Positions 1 through 8,738 of a DNA stretch of 64,000 nt are shown piece by piece. Numbering within the stretch: position 1 is the first letter of the stretch; every line of letters starts with the position of its first letter. The translations under genes and the position numbers were made by a program. Source of the stretch: Gemella haemolysans. Lineage in GTDB: Bacteria; Bacillota; Bacilli; Staphylococcales; Gemellaceae. Below the pieces are notes generated by a model that saw nothing but the letters and a program-made list of their open reading frames with translations, was not told the origin of the DNA and did not search any database. The stretch is taken from positions 26,318 through 90,317 of the forward strand of contig NZ_KQ959924.1 of assembly GCF_001553035.1 (NCBI RefSeq). Reading direction: 5' to 3'.

Positions 1-19
1 AAAAATAAAAAATAGAGTG

Positions 20-66
20 TATAATAAATATATGTTAGAAATTTCCGGGAAATAATTTCGGAAATA
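20..66 (+). promoter_or_regulatory. Probable nrd promoter -10 and 5' UTR inverted repeat
   Basis: A TATAAT hexamer lies at 20-25. It is followed by an inverted repeat in which ATTTCCG (41-47) pairs with CGGAAAT (59-65), just upstream of nrdI. The -35 region is cut by or close to the window edge. I did not find a recognisable NrdR box. The hairpin could be an operator or a 5' UTR structure. Confidence 0.4.
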
Positions 67-90
67 TTTTTATGGGAGTGTGAGGAAATA

Positions 91-471
91 ATGAAGATTA
101 TTGTTTATTCATTGACTGGAAATTGTAAAAGATTTGTAGACATGTGTGAGATTCCCAAAGAAGATGTAATTTATTTACAGGATATTGATTATGATGTGAA
201 TTTCGATTATATCCTTATAACACCAACATTTGGCTTTGGAGAAGTACCGGTTGCGGTCTCTAGTTTTTTAGAAGAAAACCACAACCATTTAAAAGGTGTT
301 GTTGGTAGTGGAAATAAAAATTGGGGCGAACGATTTGCCAATGCTGCTGAAATTATTAGCAGCGAATATAACATTCCGTTACTAATGAAAATTGAATTAC
401 ATGGTAATAAAAAAGATATAATTGAATTTAAAAAAATATATTTGGAGAGTGTAGAGAATGGAGAAATTTAA
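91..471 (+). CDS. nrdI: NrdI, flavodoxin-like activator of class Ib ribonucleotide reductase
   Basis: This 126-residue protein has the usual NrdI length. It carries the FMN-binding loop TPTFGFGEVP near residues 45-54 and the later GSGNKNWGE segment typical of the family. NrdI is a small cytoplasmic flavoprotein that supplies oxidant to build the manganese-tyrosyl radical cofactor of NrdF. A GTGAGGA ribosome site precedes the ATG. The 3' end overlaps nrdE by 14 bases, so the two are translationally coupled. The nrdI-nrdE-nrdF order is the standard class Ib operon. No nrdH glutaredoxin-like gene is present here. Confidence 0.93.
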   Translation: MKIIVYSLTGNCKRFVDMCEIPKEDVIYLQDIDYDVNFDYILITPTFGFGEVPVAVSSFLEENHNHLKGVVGSGNKNWGERFANAAEIISSEYNIPLLMKIELHGNKKDIIEFKKIYLESVENGEI

Positions 472-2548
472 CCATATTGAACTAAATAATGAAGTAACAA
501 AAAGAGGCGATAATGGCTTTTTTAAATTAGAAAAAGATGTTGAAGCTATAGAAGAATTTCTTCGTGAAGTAGACTTTCGTACAAAGAAATTCAATTCGGA
601 AATGAAAAGACTTAGATATTTAGTAGAAGAGAATTTCTACTATAATATTTTTGATAAGTATATTGAAGATGAAATTTTAGAGTGTTTAGAATTAGCTATG
701 AACTTCAAGTTTGAATTTAAGAGTTATATGGCAGCAAGTAAGTTCTATAAGGACTATGCATTAAAAACAAATGATAAAAAACAATATTTAGAAAACTTTA
801 ACCAACACGTATTTATCGTAGCTATGTACTTAGCTGATGGTGATGTTGCTTTAGCGAAAGAGCTTATGATTTCAATGCTTGAGCAAAGATTACAACCGGC
901 AACACCAACATTCCTAAACTCAGGAAGAAGTCGTCGTGGTGAGTTAGTATCGTGTTTCTTATTAGAAGTAGGTGATTCACTTAACTCTATTAACTACATC
1001 GATTCAACAGCTAAACAACTTTCAAAAATCGGTGGGGGAGTTGCGATTAACTTATCAAAACTACGTGCACGTGGTGAGAGTATTAAAGGAATTAAAGGAG
1101 TAGCTAAGGGTGTTATTCCTGTTGCTAAATCTTTAGAACAAGGTTTTGCATATGCTGATCAACTTGGACAACGTCCAGGAGCGGGAGCTGTTTACTTAAA
1201 CATCTTCCACTATGACGTATTAGAATTCTTAGATACTAAGAAGGTTAATGCCGATGAAGAATTACGTCTTCCAACGATTTCTACAGGTATTATCGTACCG
1301 TCATTATTTTTTGATTTAGCTCGTGAGAATAAAGATTTCTATATGTTTGGACCTCATTCAATTTATGAAGAATATGGTTTAGTATTAGATGATATCGATA
1401 TTGCTAAATACTATGATAAATTTGTAGAGAATGAAAATATTATGAAGCGTAAATTTGATGCTCGTGATATGCTTAACTTAATAGCACAAACTCAATTACA
1501 ATCAGGATACCCATACTTAATGTTCAAAGATAATGCGAACAAAAATCATGCACTTCGTGAAATTGGACAAGTTAAGATGAGTAACCTATGTACTGAGATT
1601 TTCCAATTACAAGAAACTTCAGTAATTAAAGATTACGGTGAAGGGGATATTATTAAACGTGATATTTCTTGTAACTTAGCGTCATTAAATATCGTTAATG
1701 TTATGGAAAGCAAAAAAATTAAAGAATCTATTTACTCAGGTATGGATGCATTAACATTTGTAAGTAATTCTACAAAAATCAAAAATGCACCAGGTGTAGT
1801 AAAAGCTAATGATGAATTCCACTCTGTTGGATTAGGAGCTATGAACCTTAATGGATATTTAGCGAAAAACTTGATAGCTTATGAAAGTGAAGAAGCAAAA
1901 GATTTTGCTAACGTCTTCTTCATGATGATGAACTACTATACATTAGAACGTTCAATGCAAATTGCTAAAAAACGTAATGAAACATTTAAAGACTTTGAAA
2001 AATCAGATTACTATAATGGAAGTTACTTTACAAAATATATTGAAAATGACTACTTACCTGTAACGGACAAAGTGAAAGCATTATTTGAAGGGATTGATAT
2101 TCCAACAAAAGAAGACTGGAGAAGTCTAAAAAATAGAGTAAAAGAAAATGGTCTATATCATGCATATAGAATGGCTATAGCACCAACTCAAAGTATTTCA
2201 TATGTTCAAAATTCAACATCAAGCGTATTACCAATTGTTGATAAAATTGAACGAAGAAGTTATGGTAATGCTGAGACATTCTATCCAATGCCATACTTAA
2301 GTCCAAAGACTCAATGGTTCTATAAATCAGCATTTACTATGGACCAAATGAAACTTATTGATTTAATGTCAGTTATTCAAGAACACGTAGACCAAGGTAT
2401 TTCTGTGATTTTATTCGTAAATTCTGATATTACAACAAGAGAACTTGCAAGATACTATATTTACGCACATCACAAAGGATTAAAATCACTATATTACACA
2501 AGAAACAAACTACTTTCAGTAGAAGAATGTACTTCTTGTTCTATATAG
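458..2548 (+). CDS. nrdE: Ribonucleoside-diphosphate reductase, class Ib alpha subunit
   Basis: The 696-residue protein is the catalytic subunit that reduces ribonucleoside diphosphates to deoxyribonucleotides. Cys166 (VSCFLLE) and Cys405 (CNLASLN) match the active-site redox pair. Cys378 in NLCTEI matches the thiyl-radical cysteine, with Glu380 beside it. The C-terminal tail ends in ECTSCSI, giving the CxxC pair (Cys691 and Cys694) that passes electrons from the external reductant. The late segment APTQSISYVQNSTSSV is also typical of the family. It lies between nrdI and nrdF and overlaps nrdI by 14 bases. Confidence 0.97.
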   Translation: MEKFNHIELNNEVTKRGDNGFFKLEKDVEAIEEFLREVDFRTKKFNSEMKRLRYLVEENFYYNIFDKYIEDEILECLELAMNFKFEFKSYMAASKFYKDYALKTNDKKQYLENFNQHVFIVAMYLADGDVALAKELMISMLEQRLQPATPTFLNSGRSRRGELVSCFLLEVGDSLNSINYIDSTAKQLSKIGGGVAINLSKLRARGESIKGIKGVAKGVIPVAKSLEQGFAYADQLGQRPGAGAVYLNIFHYDVLEFLDTKKVNADEELRLPTISTGIIVPSLFFDLARENKDFYMFGPHSIYEEYGLVLDDIDIAKYYDKFVENENIMKRKFDARDMLNLIAQTQLQSGYPYLMFKDNANKNHALREIGQVKMSNLCTEIFQLQETSVIKDYGEGDIIKRDISCNLASLNIVNVMESKKIKESIYSGMDALTFVSNSTKIKNAPGVVKANDEFHSVGLGAMNLNGYLAKNLIAYESEEAKDFANVFFMMMNYYTLERSMQIAKKRNETFKDFEKSDYYNGSYFTKYIENDYLPVTDKVKALFEGIDIPTKEDWRSLKNRVKENGLYHAYRMAIAPTQSISYVQNSTSSVLPIVDKIERRSYGNAETFYPMPYLSPKTQWFYKSAFTMDQMKLIDLMSVIQEHVDQGISVILFVNSDITTRELARYYIYAHHKGLKSLYYTRNKLLSVEECTSCSI

Positions 2549-2572
2549 AAAAGAGAGGAAAAATTACTAATT

Positions 2573-3541
2573 ATGAAAGCAGTAAACTGGAATAAACAAG
2601 ATGACTTAACTTTCATGTATTGGCGTCAAAATATTGCACAATTTTGGGTTGATACTGAGTTTAAAGTGTCAAAAGATATTAAAAGTTGGAATGAAGATTT
2701 AAACGATAAAGAACGTGAAGCTTATAAAAAAGTATTAGCTGGTTTAACTGGTCTTGATACTCAACAAGGTGATAAAGGTATGCCACTTGTATCATTACAT
2801 ACTGAAGATATGAGAAAACAAGCTGTTTATAGCTTTATGGGAATGATGGAGCAAATTCATGCGAAAAGTTATTCTACTATTTTTACGTCATTAATTCCTT
2901 CACAAGAAACAGACTATTTACTAGATGAATGGGTACCAAGTAATCCAGAACTTCAATTTAAAGCGAAATTAATTGAAGATTATTATATGAGATTATTCAA
3001 GCCAGAAGTGCCAACATATGACTTATACATGGCTCGTGTAGCGTCTGTATTTTTAGAGAGTTACATTTTCTACAGTGGATTCTTCTATCCATTATATTTA
3101 GCTGGCCAAGGTAAAGTAACTACTTCTGGAGAAATTATTCGTAAAATCTTGTTAGATGAAACTATCCACGGAAGTTTTACTGGTTTTGATGCTCAAGAAA
3201 TCTTTAAAACTCTTACTCAAGAAGAGCAAGAACGCGCTGAAAAAGAAATGTATAAACTATTATTAGATTTATATGAAAATGAATTAGTATACACTAAAGA
3301 CATATATAGCGAAATTGGTTTATATGAAGAAGTAAAAGACTATGTTGAATATAATGCTAACCGTGCTTTAGCTAACTTGGGATATCCTGGATACTTCGAA
3401 GATAAAGAAATTAACCCAATCATTGAAAATGCGATGAATACTAATACTAAGAACCATGACTTCTTTAGTGTTAAAGGTGATGGATATGTAGTTAGTATGA
3501 ATGTTGAATCAATTGAAGATGAGGATTTCATTTTTGAATAG
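2573..3541 (+). CDS. nrdF: Ribonucleoside-diphosphate reductase, class Ib beta (radical) subunit
   Basis: The 322-residue protein is the ferritin-like subunit that houses the dinuclear metal centre and tyrosyl radical. Metal ligands are visible in LTGLDTQQ (Asp), MMEQIHAKSY (Glu and His, with the radical Tyr in HAKSY) and LLDETIHGSF (Glu and His). It starts 24 bases after nrdE with a GAGAGGA ribosome site and is surely in the same transcript. With NrdI next door the cofactor is likely Mn2-tyrosyl, which is inference from the family. Confidence 0.97.
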   Translation: MKAVNWNKQDDLTFMYWRQNIAQFWVDTEFKVSKDIKSWNEDLNDKEREAYKKVLAGLTGLDTQQGDKGMPLVSLHTEDMRKQAVYSFMGMMEQIHAKSYSTIFTSLIPSQETDYLLDEWVPSNPELQFKAKLIEDYYMRLFKPEVPTYDLYMARVASVFLESYIFYSGFFYPLYLAGQGKVTTSGEIIRKILLDETIHGSFTGFDAQEIFKTLTQEEQERAEKEMYKLLLDLYENELVYTKDIYSEIGLYEEVKDYVEYNANRALANLGYPGYFEDKEINPIIENAMNTNTKNHDFFSVKGDGYVVSMNVESIEDEDFIFE

Positions 3542-3550
3542 GTAAGTGAT

Positions 3551-4117
3551 ATGAAAATTTTATTAGTAAGACATGGTGAAACAAACTATAATAAAAATAA
3601 ATTAATCCAAGGTCATAGCGATATTGAATTAAATGAAACTGGTAGAAATCAAGCGACTTCTGCGGGAGAAAAGTTAACTGATCATAATATTGATTATGCT
3701 TTTAGTAGTCCTTTGAAAAGAGCGGTAGAAACAGCAAGACTTATGCTTGATAACTCTAATAATAGTCAAAATATTTCTAAAGAAATTACTACCGATGAGC
3801 GTTTAATCGAAAAATTCTTTGGAGATTTTGAAGGTAGTACATTTGAGGAGTATTTTACTGCTCTTGAAAATAATCAAGGTTTAGAGTCAGTTGAAAAAGA
3901 TGAAGATGTTTATGAGAGAGCTAATTCATTTTTTACTGAAAAATACTTAAATCATAAAGATGATACAATTTTAGTAGTTTGTCATGGTGCGTTAATTCGT
4001 GTATTTTTAAGAACATTAGGATTATATCCTGAGTCTAATATACTAATTAATAATACTGCATTAAATGTGGTACATTATGATGGACAAGAGTTTATATTAG
4101 AGAAATTTAATATTTAA
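3551..4117 (+). CDS. Histidine phosphatase family protein (phosphoglycerate-mutase-like), copy 1
   Basis: The 188-residue protein starts with the phosphohistidine motif VRHGETNYN, in which His8 is the nucleophile. A second conserved histidine lies in VVCHGALIR, and the internal acidic residue is in the ERLIEKFFGDFEG region. This is the small histidine phosphatase fold of PhoE/GpmB-like enzymes. The substrate cannot be told from sequence. It begins 10 bases after nrdF and may be cotranscribed with the nrd genes. It is a clear paralog of the next gene, sharing for example RHGET.YNKNKL.QGH.DI.LNE. Confidence 0.85.
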   Translation: MKILLVRHGETNYNKNKLIQGHSDIELNETGRNQATSAGEKLTDHNIDYAFSSPLKRAVETARLMLDNSNNSQNISKEITTDERLIEKFFGDFEGSTFEEYFTALENNQGLESVEKDEDVYERANSFFTEKYLNHKDDTILVVCHGALIRVFLRTLGLYPESNILINNTALNVVHYDGQEFILEKFNI

Positions 4118-4123
4118 AATTAT

Positions 4124-4175
4124 TAAGGGAACGGCTAAGAAATCATAGTTTTAATTGGTCGCTCCCTAATTTTTT
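4124..4175 (+). terminator. Rho-independent terminator
   Basis: AGGGAACG pairs with CGCTCCCT with one mismatch across a long loop, followed by a TTTTTT tract. It sits between the two phosphatase genes. Confidence 0.55.
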
Positions 4176-4192
4176 AATAAGGAGATGAGATT

Positions 4193-4756
4193 ATGCGTAT
4201 TATTTTAGCAAGACATGGAGAAACAGATTATAACAAAAATAAATTAGTTCAAGGGCATACTGATATTTCTCTAAACGAAGAGGGAATCCGCCAAGGAATT
4301 GCTGCAGGGAAAAAAATAGAAGGATATACTATTGATGTTGCGTATAGTAGTACTTTAGGAAGAGCATTTGATACTGCTAGATATATGTTAGACAATTCAA
4401 ATAGTGAAGATAATAAAAAATTAGCTGTAATTAAAGATAAAAGATTAATTGAAAAGTCATATGGCGGATATGAAGGAGTTTCTTTTGCCGAGTATGGAGC
4501 AGGAATGAAGGCTGGAGAAACGAGAGGAATGGAGCTAGATACTGAAGCTGCTGATAGAGTGGAAGCATTCTTTAAGGAAAAATATGAAGAGCATCCGGAG
4601 AAAACAATGCTAGCTGTATGTCATGGCGGTTTAATTCGTTCTTTCTTAACTCAAAAAGGTATTAAAGAAGTAGGACGTGGAGTTATTATAAATACTTCAG
4701 TTAGTATTCTTGACTATGATGGAGAGAGGTTTGAACTTATAGAGTTTAATAAATAA
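4193..4756 (+). CDS. Histidine phosphatase family protein, copy 2
   Basis: The 187-residue protein carries the same motifs as its upstream neighbour: ARHGETDYN with nucleophile His8, RLIEKSYGGYEG and AVCHGGLIR. The two are tandem paralogs from an old local duplication; they have diverged widely, but the framework is shared over the whole length. A GGAGATGAG ribosome site precedes the ATG, and a terminator-like hairpin separates it from copy 1. The physiological substrate is unknown; sugar phosphates or nucleotide derivatives are usual for this family. Confidence 0.85.
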   Translation: MRIILARHGETDYNKNKLVQGHTDISLNEEGIRQGIAAGKKIEGYTIDVAYSSTLGRAFDTARYMLDNSNSEDNKKLAVIKDKRLIEKSYGGYEGVSFAEYGAGMKAGETRGMELDTEAADRVEAFFKEKYEEHPEKTMLAVCHGGLIRSFLTQKGIKEVGRGVIINTSVSILDYDGERFELIEFNK

Positions 4757-4815
4757 GTTTAGTATTTTTACTCGAAAATAATATTTAAGAGATTTTATTT
4801 TTGAGACGCTTTCTA

Positions 4816-4844
4816 TTGACAAATAGTGTTAAATTCTTTATACT
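4816..4844 (+). promoter_or_regulatory. Sigma-A promoter of the metA T-box transcript
   Basis: TTGACA (4816-4821), a 17-base spacer and TATACT (4839-4844) place the start of transcription near 4851, just ahead of the T-box leader. Confidence 0.8.
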
Positions 4845-4850
4845 ATTAAG

Positions 4851-5121
4851 TAAATTAATATGTGAAACATTGAAGAGATAAGTAGATTATAATTGATTCA
4901 AAACAGAGAGCTTTCGGTGGGTGTGAGAAAGTAAGAAGAGATGTAATTGAAAATGGTCTCGGAGTAATAATTATCTAATAGGTAATTACGTCAGTGCGCG
5001 ATATAGCACAGCGGTATGAACACGTACCGATTAAGGTGGATATTTATATCCATAAACATGGGTGGTAACACGATAAACTCGTCCCTATTGCATTAACTTG
5101 CAATAGTGGCGAGTTTTTTTA
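4851..5121 (+). promoter_or_regulatory. T-box riboswitch, methionine specifier, upstream of metA
   Basis: The canonical T-box sequence GGGTGGTAACACG lies at 5060-5072. It is followed by a terminator with AACTCG and CTATTGCA arms and a T7 tract (about 5076-5121). In the Stem I region a candidate specifier codon ATG lies at 4953-4955, in the context GAAAATGGTCTCGG. A Met specifier fits the downstream gene metA. By the known mechanism, uncharged initiator or elongator tRNA-Met would stabilise the antiterminator and permit metA expression. The specifier call is by eye, without a computed fold. Confidence 0.92.
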
Positions 5122-5154
5122 TTTAAGATAATGAACAGTTAAGGAGATAAAATA

Positions 5155-6072
5155 ATGCCAATATGTATTCAAAATGAATTACCGGTAAAGAATAAATTAT
5201 TAGAAGAAGGAGTAGTCGTAATAGAAGAGAATAGAGCTAAAAATCAAGATATACGACCGTTAAAAATTTTAATTTTAAATCTAATGCCCAAAAAAGAAGA
5301 AACTGAGCGTCAATTACTAAGACTTTTAGGAAACTCTCCGCTTCAAATTACAGTAGAATTTCTTCATACGACAAGTCATATTGCAAAAAACACAGCGCAG
5401 TCTTACTTAGAGAAATTCTATAAAACATTTGATGAAGTGAAAGATAAATACTATGATGGACTTATTATTACAGGTGCTCCTATTGAACAACTAGAATTTG
5501 AAGATGTAAATTATTGGGGAGAACTGAATAGCATTTTTGAATGGAGTAAGACTCATGTCTTTTCAACATTAAATATTTGCTGGGCAGCTCAGGCTAGTTT
5601 ATACTATCATTTTGGTGTCAAAAAAGAACAAGTTGCTGATAAGATATTTGGAGTTTTTGAACATGATGTTCTTATAGAAAATCATACATTAACACGAGGA
5701 TTTACAGATACTTTTTTAGCTCCTCATTCTAGACACACTAAAATAGAAGAAGAGAAACTACCTACTATTTCTGAACTTGATGTATTAGCGAAATCAGAAG
5801 AGGTTGGGACATTAATCGCTGCAACTAAAGATCTTAGAAAGATTTTTGTAACGGGGCATATTGAATATGATGCTGATACACTTCATAACGAATATGTACG
5901 TGATAAGAATAGTAATCTTCCAATCGAAGTTCCTGTGAATTATTATCCAGGAAATGATGATACGAAGGCACCAAAAAATAGATGGCGCGGAGTAGCTTAC
6001 TTATTCTATCACAACTGGTTAAACCAAGTTTATCAACAAACACCATATGATTTAACAGAGTTAGGAAAATAA
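5155..6072 (+). CDS. metA: Homoserine O-acetyltransferase (MetA family)
   Basis: The 305-residue cytoplasmic enzyme activates homoserine for methionine synthesis. Catalytic Cys142 is in NICWAAQ. His235 and Glu237 are in FVTGHIEYD. All three fall at the expected family positions. Residue 111 in GAPIEQLEF is Glu. In characterised MetA proteins Glu at 111 gives acetyl-CoA use, and Gly gives succinyl-CoA use, so this is predicted to be an acetyltransferase despite the family's usual succinyltransferase name. It is controlled by the T-box upstream and has its own terminator. Homoserine is supplied by hom further along the window. Confidence 0.95.
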   Translation: MPICIQNELPVKNKLLEEGVVVIEENRAKNQDIRPLKILILNLMPKKEETERQLLRLLGNSPLQITVEFLHTTSHIAKNTAQSYLEKFYKTFDEVKDKYYDGLIITGAPIEQLEFEDVNYWGELNSIFEWSKTHVFSTLNICWAAQASLYYHFGVKKEQVADKIFGVFEHDVLIENHTLTRGFTDTFLAPHSRHTKIEEEKLPTISELDVLAKSEEVGTLIAATKDLRKIFVTGHIEYDADTLHNEYVRDKNSNLPIEVPVNYYPGNDDTKAPKNRWRGVAYLFYHNWLNQVYQQTPYDLTELGK

Positions 6073-6077
6073 AAACA

Positions 6078-6120
6078 ATAGACTTTACAGATATGCTTAA
6101 AACATATTGTAAAGTCTATT
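6078..6120. terminator. Bidirectional terminator between metA and tatA
   Basis: AATAGACTTTACA pairs with TGTAAAGTCTATT around a 17-base loop. T-rich tracts lie on both sides, so it can serve metA (plus) and the fep-tat operon (minus). Confidence 0.85.
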
Positions 6121-6125
6121 TTTAA

Positions 6126-6317
6126 TTATCTTTTTTTTTCGTCTTTTTTATCTGAGTTTTCCTCTTCTGTTAATCCCGAAATTGATTTTTTAAATGATGT
6201 GAACATTTTTCCGATTGATTCTCCAAGTTCAGGTAGACGTTTAGGACCAAAGATTATTAGAGCAGCTATAATAAGTACTATAACTCCAGGAGCTCCTATA
6301 TCACGTAAAAATCCCAT
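6126..6317 (-). CDS. tatA: Twin-arginine translocase subunit TatA
   Basis: The 63-residue protein has one N-terminal membrane helix (GVIVLIIAALIIF), the hallmark FGPKRLPELG hinge, an amphipathic helix, and a charged tail. TatA multimers form the channel of the Tat translocase, which exports folded proteins. Its ATG overlaps the stop of tatC by one base. As in minimal Gram-positive TatAC systems there is no TatB nearby. The genomic partner substrate is the Tat-signal peroxidase two genes upstream. Confidence 0.95.
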   Translation of the reverse strand: MGFLRDIGAPGVIVLIIAALIIFGPKRLPELGESIGKMFTSFKKSISGLTEEENSDKKDEKKR

Positions 6318-7030
6318 TACTTTTCACCTCTTTTGTTGTAAATATACTTGCTAATAATAATGCTAATTTCATAAATTAAAATTAATGGTATTGACATAAC
6401 GATATCACTAATAAAGTCAGCAGGTGTAATGACTACTGCTATTACAATTAGTATAAAATATGCATATCTTCTATTTCTAGTTAAGAAGTTAGGTGTTAGT
6501 ATACCTAATGATGTTAGGAATGCAACTATAACGGGGAACTCAAAAAGTATTGCTATCGGTATTGTCGTATTAATGACAAATGATAAGTAATTTTGAGCTG
6601 TTAATTGAGTGTTGAATAAATCATCCCCGATAGAAAGAAGCACGTTTAAGATAGCAGGAGTTACTAGAAAGAACCCGAAAGCTAATCCTACTGAAAAACA
6701 AATGAATACCGCCGGTATATAGACTAATAATGCACGAGCTTCTCTTTCTTCTAATGCAGGTTTTATAAATGCCCAGATTTGATAACAAATAAATGGTATC
6801 GAAAATGTGAAGGCACAAAGTCCTGCAAGAGTTAGATATATCCATAGTATATCATTAGGTCCAAGAACAATCAATTTATTATTAAAATTACTAGTTAAAA
6901 ATTTATAAATATCCGTTGACCATAATAAACTTACTATGAAAGAGACAATAAAAAACACAAGGCTTAGTATTAGTCTCTTTCTAAGTTCGGTTAGATGATC
7001 CACGGTAGAAACTTTATCTCCATATTTCAT
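6317..7030 (-). CDS. tatC: Twin-arginine translocase subunit TatC
   Basis: The 237-residue protein has six hydrophobic segments. It starts with the TatC signature HLTELRKRLI, and a conserved acidic residue lies in the FEFPVIVAFL segment. TatC binds the twin-arginine signal peptide at the membrane. The gene sits 10 bases after fepC/efeU and is last but one in the iron operon, so Tat capacity is coexpressed with its cargo. The same tat-fep linkage is known in Staphylococcus aureus. Confidence 0.95.
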   Translation of the reverse strand: MKYGDKVSTVDHLTELRKRLILSLVFFIVSFIVSLLWSTDIYKFLTSNFNNKLIVLGPNDILWIYLTLAGLCAFTFSIPFICYQIWAFIKPALEEREARALLVYIPAVFICFSVGLAFGFFLVTPAILNVLLSIGDDLFNTQLTAQNYLSFVINTTIPIAILFEFPVIVAFLTSLGILTPNFLTRNRRYAYFILIVIAVVITPADFISDIVMSIPLILIYEISIIISKYIYNKRGEK

Positions 7031-7040
7031 CGTTAGTTAC

Positions 7041-8738
7041 CTATTTATTTTTAGATTTTTCATAGAATATACTAATGGCTACAACAATGATATAAATGAG
7101 TTGAGCTATTATTACTTCAAAACTAGGATAGATTCCTAAAATTTCGATGGTAGGTAAGTAGTCTATAATGTTATTTGATAGCATATCAGTTATTTGTAAA
7201 GCATGTATACTTACTCCAAGCATTTTGAATCCTAGAATGTATATTAACCAAGATAGAACTAGGAATACTTTGCTAATTGGTAATTTTCCAGAAGCTTTAA
7301 CCATAATTATACCGATGATTATTAAAGCGACAATAGCAAGAGCTATCCCAATTAGTAAGTTACTTGTAGAAATTAATGGCATAATACCAGCATAGAATAA
7401 AATAGTTTCTGCACCTTCGCGGAATACTGCTAGGAAGCTAAGTGTGAACATAGATATAAAGCTTCCAGTAGAAAGTACTAGATTTAACTTTGTATCCATA
7501 TATTTCTTCCATGCTTTAACAGAACTTTTACTATGTAGCCAGATTCCAATACCTATCATCATAATTACTGCAAAGATACCAACAACACCTTCGATGATTT
7601 CACGGTTAGTACCAGATGATAGAGCAGGGAATGAGTATTTTAAAATAACGGCTGCAAGTATACTAGAAAAAATACCTACTAAGGCACCCGCATAAATCCA
7701 GATTAACCCTTTTTTCTGTTTAGCAGCTTTTAATGCACTTGCTAGAGATAAGACGATAATTAATGCTTCAACACCTTCACGAAGTAAGATCAGCATAGAA
7801 TCTAGTGCAGTATAGTTAGATTTCGTATCGATTTTTTTTAGCTCTGTAATTAAGTTTTTAAGTTGTTCTTGATATTTTTGTTCACTACCTTTAACCATAA
7901 TTATAGGAGTTTCGCTTTCTACTTTTGTATATAGTGAAGCGTTTCGTGTTCGAACTTCTCCTTCTATAATAGGCCAAACTTCTATGAATTTCTTCATTTT
8001 CTGTGAACCTTGTGCATTATTTCCATCTTTAAAAGCTGCAAGGCTATCTTCAAGAAGTTTTATTCCTTGCTCAAGTGTTTTAACTTCTGAATTTTGTTCT
8101 AGCTTTTTCCCAGCAAGGAAATCATCTAGATAAGTTTTTAGATCAGTTAAATATAATTTTGTAGTTTGATAGTCATAAGGTTCAACTTCCATAGAACTAC
8201 GTAGAAATGACATTGTTGTTTCTACTTTTCCATAGTAAGCAGGTTCAAGTGTTCTTACGATACCTTCATTGCGCACCCAAGCAGCATTGTACTTAACATA
8301 TTCTGCTTTCATAGTTTCAACATCTTTAGTGTCGATAGCTTTTTCTAATTTATCAAATACAGGGTAAAGTTTCGTTTTAAAAGTTTTTTTCTCGGCTTCA
8401 ACGTCTAAAGGGTTTTGTTCATTTTCAAAAGCGAGTAGCGCTGTTGATAATTCCCTAAGTTGTTCTTCATTAATATCATTTGATTTTAATGTTTGTTTAA
8501 CTTTTCTTCCAGCTTCAGAATCTGAATTTTTTGTTGCTTCAAATTCTGTTTTAAATTCTTCAATTAATTTTTTAGCTTTGTCTTGTTCATTATTATTTAT
8601 TGCAGTATTAGCATCGGTAATTTTTATAAAAAGATTACTGTATGATTCTTTTGCTACAATAGTTTTTAAAAATGGAGAACTAAAACTGAAAAGAACGATA
8701 AAAGCTAAAATTATTTTAGTCAAATAGTTTTTTGCCAA
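7041..8738 (-). CDS. efeU: High-affinity iron permease, FTR1/EfeU family (FepC)
   Basis: I place the start at the TTG at 8738. A strong AAGGAGGG ribosome site lies 5 bases upstream of it. The longer ATG at 8774 has no such site and would overlap efeB more. That gives 565 residues: a signal-like hydrophobic segment (LAFIVLFSFSSPF), about 300 residues of extracellular helical domain, and a C-terminal seven-helix permease. Both iron-binding motifs are present, REGVEA and REGAET. The protein imports iron delivered by the EfeO-like lipoprotein and the DyP peroxidase encoded upstream. Its 5' end overlaps efeB by 23 bases. Confidence 0.92.
   Translation of the reverse strand: MAKNYLTKIILAFIVLFSFSSPFLKTIVAKESYSNLFIKITDANTAINNNEQDKAKKLIEEFKTEFEATKNSDSEAGRKVKQTLKSNDINEEQLRELSTALLAFENEQNPLDVEAEKKTFKTKLYPVFDKLEKAIDTKDVETMKAEYVKYNAAWVRNEGIVRTLEPAYYGKVETTMSFLRSSMEVEPYDYQTTKLYLTDLKTYLDDFLAGKKLEQNSEVKTLEQGIKLLEDSLAAFKDGNNAQGSQKMKKFIEVWPIIEGEVRTRNASLYTKVESETPIIMVKGSEQKYQEQLKNLITELKKIDTKSNYTALDSMLILLREGVEALIIVLSLASALKAAKQKKGLIWIYAGALVGIFSSILAAVILKYSFPALSSGTNREIIEGVVGIFAVIMMIGIGIWLHSKSSVKAWKKYMDTKLNLVLSTGSFISMFTLSFLAVFREGAETILFYAGIMPLISTSNLLIGIALAIVALIIIGIIMVKASGKLPISKVFLVLSWLIYILGFKMLGVSIHALQITDMLSNNIIDYLPTIEILGIYPSFEVIIAQLIYIIVVAISIFYEKSKNK

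Noticed and set aside
20..90. NrdR boxes before nrdI
   Set aside because: No pair of ACACwATATnTTGT-like sites is visible. The inverted repeat there has a different sequence.
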